From Muribaculaceae bacterium (lineage in GTDB: Bacteria > Bacteroidota > Bacteroidia > Bacteroidales > Muribaculaceae), in contig JAFLTK010000041.1 of the NCBI GenBank assembly GCA_022511505.1, positions 1 to 9,570 on the forward strand: a stretch of DNA of 9,570 nucleotides. The letters are read 5' to 3'. Shown in pieces: positions 1 to 4,526 of the stretch. The notes beneath the pieces are model-generated. The model was not told the DNA's origin. It searched no databases and was given only the letters and a program-made list of their open reading frames with translations. The position numbers and the translations under genes are program-made. Positions within the stretch are counted from its first letter, which is position 1. The number at the start of each line of letters is the position of its first letter.

Positions 1-63
1 ATCAACATCAACAACATCAACAACATCAACAACATCAACAACAAAAACAACAACAACAACACC
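1..63 (+). repeat. CAA-type tandem repeat with a 9-nt unit
   Basis: The tract opens with ATCAAC, then four perfect copies of ATCAACAAC (7-42), then an A-rich stretch and several CAA triplets to about 63. It contains almost no G on the plus strand. Tracts of the same type and the same 9-nt period precede the NlpC/P60 gene (2172-2207) and, on the minus strand, the htrA gene (about 1695-1780), where they sit as mRNA leaders. Here no plus-strand gene follows, so its role is unclear. It may be one arm of a leader belonging to a minus-strand gene left of the window, or a remnant. The plus frame is open through it, but that frame continues only as an antisense shadow of htrA, so I do not call it coding. 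Confidence 0.85.
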
Positions 64-76
64 ACTAAATGCAGTA

Positions 77-105
77 GCGGCGGCGAGGGAGGGCCTCGTC
101 GCCGC
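77..105 (-). terminator. GC-rich hairpin, probable 3' end of the htrA transcript
   Basis: Positions 77-88 pair with 94-105 to form a 12-bp stem with one G-T wobble (83/99) around a 5-nt loop. It lies about 50 nt past the htrA stop codon on the minus strand. A shorter 5-bp stem (117-121 with 127-131) lies between it and the stop. Read on the minus strand, the hairpin is not followed directly by a T run; the sequence becomes GTT/T-rich only after about 12 nt. It is therefore an imperfect intrinsic terminator, and may instead be an mRNA-stabilising 3' structure. The wobble is a G-U pair only in a plus-strand transcript; on the minus strand it is a C-A mismatch. Confidence 0.4.
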
Positions 106-153
106 TGTCGGTATAGCCGCCACCGGGGCGGATGGTTGGAGAGAAGAGAATGG

Positions 154-1689
154 TTAATCCTCGAGGGGAACGGCGTAGTAGGTCTTGCGACCGGTCGAGG
201 GATATACGCCGGTGATAAACATGACGGGGTCAGAATCTTTGTCGGCCAGAATGGCGTTGTAGATTTTCTTGACGTCGTCGGCGCTGTTGACGCGCATGTT
301 GTTGATATCGCTGATGATGAAGCCGTTGCGCATCCCGACGCTCTTGAATCGGCCATCTTTAATGTCAGTAACCTCGACGCCGGCGGGGAGGCGGAGTTTC
401 TTAAGCACGTCGGCATCGGCAGGGGAAAGGTTGCAGCCGAGTTCGTCAAAGGAGCCTTTGAGGCGCACCTTGGTAGTGCCTTTGTCGTCGAGCAGACGGA
501 CGGTTGCAGTCTTCTTGCTGTTGTCACGATAGAAGGTGACGGTAACGCTCTCGCCGGGGGCATATTTGGCGATTTGCTCCTGAAGCTGGGCAACTGAGCG
601 CACCTCGACGCCGTTAACGGCCGTGATGATGTCATCTTCCTTGATGCCTGCCGCTTCGGCTGCCGACCCGTCGGCAACGGTGGCTACATAGACGCCTGTT
701 TTGGTGGCTGTTACATCTTTCTCCTTAGCGAGAGCGGGAGTGAGATCGCTGATGGTGACGCCGAGAACGGCACGCTGAACGGTTCCATAGTCGCGCAAGT
801 CTTTGACAACCTTTGACATGATGGAGGTAGGGATGGCAAACGAGTAGCCCGAGTAACTGCCGGTCTGGCTATAGATGGCGGTGTTGATGCCAACGAGTTG
901 CCCGGCGAGGTTGACGAGGGCGCCTCCCGAGTTGCCGGGGTTAACGGCGGCGTCGGTCTGGATGTAACTCTCGATACCCATGGCGCGATTGTGGGTCACG
1001 CTCGAGATGCTGCGTGCCTTGGCGCTGACAATACCTGTGGTTACTGTCGAGGTGAAGCCAAAGGGGTTACCAACGGCAAGCACCCACTCGCCAACCTTGA
1101 GGTCGTCGCTGTTGCCAACGGGGATGACGGGCAAGCCGGTGGCGTCGATTTTGATGAGGGCGAGGTCAGTAGTTGGGTCGCTGCCGATTACCTCGGCGTC
1201 GTAGGTTGTATTGTCGTTGAGGGTCACTTCAAGGCGCTCGGCGCCGTCGATGACATGGTTATTGGTCACAATGTAACCGTCGGGCGACAGGATTACTCCC
1301 GAGCCGAGGCCAAGTTGCTGCTCGGGCGCTTTCTCGGAGCGGCTGTCCTCTTGCTGTTGACGGGGTTGCTGCTGACCGCGCGGACTGCCGCCAAAGAAAA
1401 ATTCAAAGAACGGGTCGCTGAACGGGTCATAGCCACCGCGGTTGCTGCGGCCATAGCCACCTCGCGGGGTCACAAAACTTTTGATTGACACGACGCCGTT
1501 GATGGTGCTCTCGGCGGCCGTGGTGAAATCGGTATTGGTGACGTCGCGCTGGGCTACGGTGAAAAGGTTACCCCCTTGGTCGGTGTTCAACTCGCCGGGG
1601 GTGCACGATGAATGGGCCAGCGGGACAATCAAGGTGACGGCCGAGAGGGCCAGAACGCCTATAAGGGTCATTTTGGATTTCATTTTCAT
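154..1689 (-). CDS. htrA: HtrA/Do-family periplasmic serine endopeptidase
   Basis: This 511-aa protein belongs to the S1C (DegP/DegQ/Do) family, which degrades or refolds damaged envelope proteins in the periplasm. Residues 1-28 form a basic, hydrophobic signal peptide. Cys29 has a poor lipobox (HSSC), so lipidation is doubtful. The protease domain spans about 55-300 with the catalytic triad visible: His145 in TNNHVI, Asp175 in DPTTDLALIK and Ser254 in NPGNSGGA. PDZ1 covers about 305-400 (AVLGVTISDL, then GSAAEAAGIKEDDIITAVNG). A shorter, degenerate second PDZ-like unit spans about 410-508. An unusual Gly/Arg/Phe- then Gln-rich insert (76-125) lies before the core strand and replaces the LA-loop region. 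The start at 1687-1689 is followed two codons later by a second ATG, which could also serve. The upstream leader is CAA-rich with no Shine-Dalgarno. The gene is monocistronic in this window and divergent from the NlpC/P60 gene. Family assignment is firm; DegP versus DegQ type cannot be decided. Confidence 0.97.
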   Translation of the reverse strand: MKMKSKMTLIGVLALSAVTLIVPLAHSSCTPGELNTDQGGNLFTVAQRDVTNTDFTTAAESTINGVVSIKSFVTPRGGYGRSNRGGYDPFSDPFFEFFFGGSPRGQQQPRQQQEDSRSEKAPEQQLGLGSGVILSPDGYIVTNNHVIDGAERLEVTLNDNTTYDAEVIGSDPTTDLALIKIDATGLPVIPVGNSDDLKVGEWVLAVGNPFGFTSTVTTGIVSAKARSISSVTHNRAMGIESYIQTDAAVNPGNSGGALVNLAGQLVGINTAIYSQTGSYSGYSFAIPTSIMSKVVKDLRDYGTVQRAVLGVTISDLTPALAKEKDVTATKTGVYVATVADGSAAEAAGIKEDDIITAVNGVEVRSVAQLQEQIAKYAPGESVTVTFYRDNSKKTATVRLLDDKGTTKVRLKGSFDELGCNLSPADADVLKKLRLPAGVEVTDIKDGRFKSVGMRNGFIISDINNMRVNSADDVKKIYNAILADKDSDPVMFITGVYPSTGRKTYYAVPLED

Positions 1690-1694
1690 GTTCT

Positions 1695-1780
1695 TATCTT
1701 GTGTTCAATTATTGTTTTTGGTGTTGTTATTGTTGTTGATGTTTTTATTGTTTTTGTTGTTGTTATTGTTTTTGTTGTTG
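1695..1780 (-). repeat. CAA-rich leader of htrA with tandem 18-nt repeat
   Basis: On the minus strand this stretch, ending a few bases before the htrA start, is almost free of G and T and made of CAA/AAC units. It includes two perfect tandem copies of an 18-nt unit (plus-strand 1745-1762 and 1763-1780, TTATTGTTTTTGTTGTTG) and one ATCAACAAC unit (1731-1739), the same 9-mer as in the tract at 7-42. It is inferred to be an unstructured 5' untranslated region supporting initiation without a Shine-Dalgarno. Confidence 0.7.
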
Positions 1781-1811
1781 TCAAGATGTCAACACTAACA
1801 ACATTAACAAC
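1759..1811 (-). other. Long imperfect foldback in the htrA leader
   Basis: The left arm (1759-1780, GTT-rich) and right arm (1790-1811, AAC-rich) are inverted complements matching at 18 of 22 positions around a 9-nt loop (1781-1789). In the htrA mRNA this would place a GUU-rich segment upstream of the CAA-rich segment, able to pair with it. Because both arms are low-complexity, some self-complementarity could be incidental. The switch from AAC on one strand to AAC on the other within 10 nt is nonetheless abrupt. Confidence 0.5.
1792..1811 (+). repeat. Direct repeat copy 1 (second copy at 2152-2171)
   Basis: ACACTAACAACATTAACAAC at 1792-1811 recurs at 2152-2171 with one change (C to T at position 17), in the same orientation, 360 bp apart. 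The core CACTAACAACATTAA is not simply periodic, so shared origin is more likely than chance. The two copies flank the AT-rich region and the hairpin cluster. Confidence 0.6.
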
Positions 1812-1838
1812 GTTAACGCATTGCTATTATATAGACTG

Positions 1839-1846
1839 CAAAAGTC
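1839..1846 (-). promoter_or_regulatory. Candidate -7 element for htrA
   Basis: On the minus strand this reads GACTTTTG, one mismatch from the Bacteroidota -7 consensus TAnnTTTG, and continues into GCAG as many such promoters do. No convincing -33 TTTG sits at the expected distance. If used, transcription would start near 1830 and the leader would be about 140 nt, containing the foldback and the CAA tract. Nothing better was found on this strand up to 1960. Confidence 0.35.
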
Positions 1847-1860
1847 TTGCCTTATTACAT

Positions 1861-1960
1861 CAATAATTATAAAAAATCATCATTTTTAAACTTTTTTAGC
1901 ATGCCGCCAGTATGTTTTAAAACATTTTTTGGAAAATGGCCGAAATGTTTAAAGTAAATA
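1861..1960. promoter_or_regulatory. AT-rich divergent control region with palindromes
   Basis: This AT-rich stretch between the two divergent genes contains a perfect 14-bp palindrome, ATGTTTTAAAACAT (1912-1925). Its right half also takes part in an 8-bp inverted repeat, AAACATTT (1920-1927) with AAATGTTT (1943-1950). The half-site ATGTTT(T)AAA thus occurs three times just upstream of the candidate plus-strand promoter. This is the arrangement expected of a repressor or activator operator, but no regulator is identifiable here. Confidence 0.4.
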
Positions 1961-1963
1961 AAC

Positions 1964-1971
1964 TAATTTTG
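1964..1971 (+). promoter_or_regulatory. Candidate -7 element for the NlpC/P60-M16 unit
   Basis: TAATTTTG matches the Bacteroidota -7 consensus TAnnTTTG exactly. No clear -33 TTTG is present at 19-21 bp upstream. Use of this site would give a leader of roughly 240 nt that includes the triple-hairpin element and the CAA tract before the ATG at 2218. Confidence 0.45.
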
Positions 1972-2019
1972 TATGCTGAAAAATAGGCACCTTTTGCGTG
2001 TTCAGAGCGAGTTCTAAAA

Positions 2020-2136
2020 ATCGCGATCTGAAATCTCGTCCCTCCGGGACGATTCACGAAGGTGGATGTCTACCCCGCACTGCGCGCTTCGCGCTTGTAC
2101 GGGGTTAGGAAGATAACCATCGCTCCGCGATAATCT
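2020..2136. repeat. Triple-hairpin, REP/MITE-like element
   Basis: Three compact palindromes follow one another. Hairpin A pairs 2036-2042 with 2046-2052 (TCGTCCC, loop TCC). Hairpin B pairs 2072-2077 with 2100-2105 (ACCCCG/CGGGGT) and encloses an inner stem 2082-2086/2090-2094 (GCGCG/CGCGC, loop CTT). Hairpin C pairs 2119-2123 with 2127-2131 (ATCGC/GCGAT, loop TCC) and is flanked by AGAT/ATCT (2111-2114/2133-2136). An 8-bp palindrome ATCGCGAT (2020-2027) precedes them and shares its arms with hairpin C. The GC-rich block contrasts sharply with the AT- and CAA-rich DNA around it. It resembles dispersed REP-type elements mobilised by RayT transposases, but copy number cannot be seen here. A structured mRNA leader is the alternative. 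Confidence 0.5.
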
Positions 2137-2140
2137 ACCG

Positions 2141-2207
2141 AAACAACAACGACACTAACAACATTAATAACACCAACAACACCAACAACACCAGCAACAC
2201 CGACACC
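2141..2207 (+). repeat. CAA/ACC-rich leader repeat before the NlpC/P60 gene
   Basis: The plus strand here is nearly free of G and T. Four 9-nt units run from 2172 to 2207: ACCAACAAC twice, then ACCAGCAAC and ACCGACACC, showing progressive decay. The unit differs by one base from ATCAACAAC at 7-42. Only about 10 nt separate the last unit from the ATG at 2218, and there is no Shine-Dalgarno. It also carries the second copy of the 20-nt direct repeat (2152-2171). Confidence 0.75.
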
Positions 2208-2217
2208 ACATCAGGAT

Positions 2218-3087
2218 ATGACAACCCCTCAGATAAAAATGCGTCAAATTGGCAGATTGTTGCTCGTGACGGTAGTCGCGGCGATGATTGTGTCTTGTAG
2301 TTCGACCAAGCGCGCAACGTCGTCGACCACCGGCACGCACTCCTTCTTACCTTCCACTCAGGGAAGTTATTTCGGTTACCCGGCTGACCGCACTGTTCCC
2401 CATGCCGCCGATTTGACCGAGCCCGAATTGTTGCTGCTCTCTGAGGCATACTCATGGATGGGTACGCCCTATCTGTATGGAGGCAACGACCGCAACGGAG
2501 TCGACTGCTCGGGATTTGTGCTCGCCGTCTATCGCGATGCGCTCAACATCCAGTTGCCGCGCACGTCGCTTCTCCAAAGCCAATATTGCCGGCGCCTTGA
2601 CCGCGAGGACCTTGAGCCGGGCGACCTGGTGTTTTTCTGCACCGACTCGACTCGCGATGGGGTCATCAGCCACGTTGGAATTTATGTCGGTGACGGCATG
2701 ATGATACACTCGTCGAGTGCTCGCGGTGTCATTGTCAGTCCCCTCGATAACACCTATTATCGTCGCACCTACAAGAACGGTGGCCGCGTGGAGAAATTTG
2801 CACGCATCATTGCCGATAACAAGCACTCCCGCAATTCTAAAAATCAGCAGTCCAAGCAGAAACATGAAACGGTGACCGCTTCGGCTCCCGCTCAACTGCC
2901 GGAGCCAACGCCTGCCGTGACGCCTGCACCGATGCCCGCGCCGGCTACAAATCAGACACTGACCCCGGCCCGCGCCGCGTCGTCGGCCTCATCGACGTCG
3001 ACATCGGCCGCCGATGCCCGCGCCAGTTTTCTAAACTCACTTAACGAAGAGAGCGCTGACTCTCTATTCTCAACACGTCAACGATGA
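2218..3087 (+). CDS. NlpC/P60-family peptidoglycan hydrolase lipoprotein
   Basis: The 289-aa product is a C40-family cysteine peptidase, a group that cleaves peptide stems of peptidoglycan, typically between D-Glu and meso-Dap. A lipoprotein signal is visible: basic residues, a hydrophobic stretch (13-25) and lipobox IVSC with Cys27 as the lipidated residue. The catalytic domain is about 70-200, with Cys97 in GVDCSGF, His152 in SHVGIYVGDG and His164 in MMIHSSS as the likely Cys-His-His triad. YLYGG (86-90 region) and EPGDLVFF (133-140) are further family signatures. After residue 200 a low-complexity tail follows: Lys/Gln/Asn-rich (203-216), Pro/Ala-rich (221-250), then Ser/Ala/Thr-rich, probably disordered. 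An in-frame ATG at 2239 (Met8) is an alternative start that keeps the signal peptide. The stop overlaps the next start (ATGA, 3084-3087), implying translational coupling. The specific substrate is not known. Confidence 0.93.
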   Translation: MTTPQIKMRQIGRLLLVTVVAAMIVSCSSTKRATSSTTGTHSFLPSTQGSYFGYPADRTVPHAADLTEPELLLLSEAYSWMGTPYLYGGNDRNGVDCSGFVLAVYRDALNIQLPRTSLLQSQYCRRLDREDLEPGDLVFFCTDSTRDGVISHVGIYVGDGMMIHSSSARGVIVSPLDNTYYRRTYKNGGRVEKFARIIADNKHSRNSKNQQSKQKHETVTASAPAQLPEPTPAVTPAPMPAPATNQTLTPARAASSASSTSTSAADARASFLNSLNEESADSLFSTRQR

Positions 3088-4391
3088 CCACTCCCGACCG
3101 CACTGTCCCCCCACAGGTTTATGATATCCCTACACTTACGCGCCCGGTAGCCGAGCGTTTCACGCTCGCCAACGACATTGATGTCGTGATGCTTAACAGC
3201 GGCGACCGCGAACTGACGCGCGTCACCATTGTTGCCAACGGCGGCCTGGTTGAAGCACCCGTACGCGGCGCCGCGGTTATTATGCCCGACCTCGCCCGCG
3301 AGGGCACGGCCTTGATGACCGGAAGCGAGATTGCCGACGCGCTCGAGTTCAGCGGTGCCGAATGTCGCTCAATCTGTCATACCCACCACAACTCGACTTC
3401 ACTCGTTGGCCCGACGTCAAAGGTTGAGGCAATGTTGCCCGTGTTAACCGACATTATCGCCAGGCCGTCGTTCCCGTCAGAGACGCTTGCCCCGATTGCC
3501 GACCGAGCAGCCGCCAAGATTGAGTTGCAGTTGAAGCGCGTCGAGTTTCTTGCCTCGCGCGAACTGAACAAGTTGCTTTATGGTGCCGACCACCCCGCCG
3601 CTCGATTTTCTTCGCCAGAAAATATCAGGATGACCTCGCGGGAGGATATTGTCGAATGGCATCGACTGATGACCAGCCCCGCGTCAATGACACTGTTTGT
3701 TGCCGGCCGCGTGCCCGACTCGCTTTTGGCGTCTATCGAGCAAAACATTGGCAATATCACGGCGCTTGGTGATGGGGTCCCCATTGATTATACGCCCTAC
3801 ACTCCGTCACCCTCGACCGAGCCTGTCAAGGTAGACCGCGCGGCCGCTTTGCAGAGCGCCATTGCCGCCGGTTTGACCTCGATTTCGCGCCTCGACGACG
3901 ATTATATCCCCCTTCGCCTCGCCGTTATCGCTCTCGGCGGTTACTTTGGCAGCCGACTGATGCTTAACATCCGCGAGGACAAAGGATTAACCTACGGTAT
4001 CAGCGCCGTGCTCGCCGGCGGCAAAGAGGGTAGTGTGATGAAAATTGCAACCGAGTGTGACAACCGCCTCGTTCCCGTCGTCATCGATGAGATTAAGCGC
4101 GAGATGAGACGATTGCAGGACCCGTCGACATTCACGGCCGACGAGATTGACCGCATGCGTCGCTACCTCGTCAGCAACCTCGCCTCGATGGTCGACTCGC
4201 CTTTTGCCGTCATGGACACCTACGAGAACGTCCTCTATGCCGGGACGCCTGAAGACTATTTCGAGCGCCAACAACAGCACGTGCGCTCGTTTACCGCCGA
4301 GAGCCTTGCCGAGACCGCCCGTCGCTACCTCGACCCCGACAACCTGCGCATAGCCATCGCCGGCGACCTCGCCAAAATAGAGCAAAAATAG
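3084..4391 (+). CDS. M16 (insulinase/pitrilysin) family protein lacking the HXXEH site
   Basis: At 435 aa this is one M16 unit of two homologous halves. The N-terminal half is about 20-225 and ends with the family pattern LLYGADHPAARFSSPENI...MTSREDIVEWHRLM...MTLFVAG. The C-terminal half is about 250-430 and contains SRLMLNIREDKGLTYGISAVL (290-310), with Arg291 and Tyr304 matching the conserved substrate-binding Arg/Tyr of M16 C-domains. The zinc motif expected near 65-69 is absent: aligning on the following G-T (74-75) puts Val65, Pro68 and Asp69 where His, Glu and His belong. No HXXEH occurs elsewhere. It is therefore probably a non-peptidase subunit, as known for one partner of paired M16 proteins. 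No signal peptide is visible, suggesting a cytoplasmic location. A Cys/His cluster (Cys94, Cys98, His99, His101, His102) follows the lost motif. It is coupled to the NlpC/P60 gene by a 4-nt overlap. No active partner is in the window. Confidence 0.9.
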   Translation: MTTPDRTVPPQVYDIPTLTRPVAERFTLANDIDVVMLNSGDRELTRVTIVANGGLVEAPVRGAAVIMPDLAREGTALMTGSEIADALEFSGAECRSICHTHHNSTSLVGPTSKVEAMLPVLTDIIARPSFPSETLAPIADRAAAKIELQLKRVEFLASRELNKLLYGADHPAARFSSPENIRMTSREDIVEWHRLMTSPASMTLFVAGRVPDSLLASIEQNIGNITALGDGVPIDYTPYTPSPSTEPVKVDRAAALQSAIAAGLTSISRLDDDYIPLRLAVIALGGYFGSRLMLNIREDKGLTYGISAVLAGGKEGSVMKIATECDNRLVPVVIDEIKREMRRLQDPSTFTADEIDRMRRYLVSNLASMVDSPFAVMDTYENVLYAGTPEDYFERQQQHVRSFTAESLAETARRYLDPDNLRIAIAGDLAKIEQK

Positions 4392-4436
4392 AAAATAATT
4401 AATGTAGATTAGATAATAGATATTAAGGATTTTTTG

Positions 4437-4444
4437 TATTTTTG
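4437..4444 (+). promoter_or_regulatory. -7 promoter element for pfp
   Basis: TATTTTTG matches TAnnTTTG exactly and runs into GCAG. The surroundings are AT-rich but no good -33 TTTG is seen. Transcription would begin near 4450, giving a leader of about 75 nt. This lies in the 135-bp gap after the M16 gene, which has no evident terminator of its own. Confidence 0.65.
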
Positions 4445-4526
4445 CAGATGAGATTTCAATCCTCTGAATCTTAACTTGTTTAAACACAATTCTTGTAACC
4501 AAAATAACCCTATAAATCTTGAATCA

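Noticed and set aside
1..63. CRISPR-like array.
   Set aside because: The units are 9 nt long and directly tandem with no spacers, so it is a simple repeat.
1..597. Plus-strand open frame running from the window edge through 597.
   Set aside because: It is antisense to htrA, has no family features, and its openness follows from the GC-rich codon usage of the opposite gene.
1824..1834. Sigma-70-type -10 box (TATATAAT-like) for htrA.
   Set aside because: The Bacteroidota primary sigma factor uses TAnnTTTG; without a matching -35 the AT-rich string is not convincing.
2036..2136. Intrinsic terminator for the htrA or NlpC/P60 units.
   Set aside because: None of the three hairpins is followed by a T run on either strand, and they lie upstream of both genes.
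2135..2895. Minus-strand open frames opposite the NlpC/P60 gene.
   Set aside because: They show no domain features and are shadows of the clearly conserved plus-strand gene.
4476..4526. N-terminal extension of pfp from a TTG codon.
   Set aside because: The extra 17 residues are encoded by AT-rich leader sequence just after the promoter, and the ATG at 4527 begins the MKKSPLQKAR sequence typical of the family's N-terminus.
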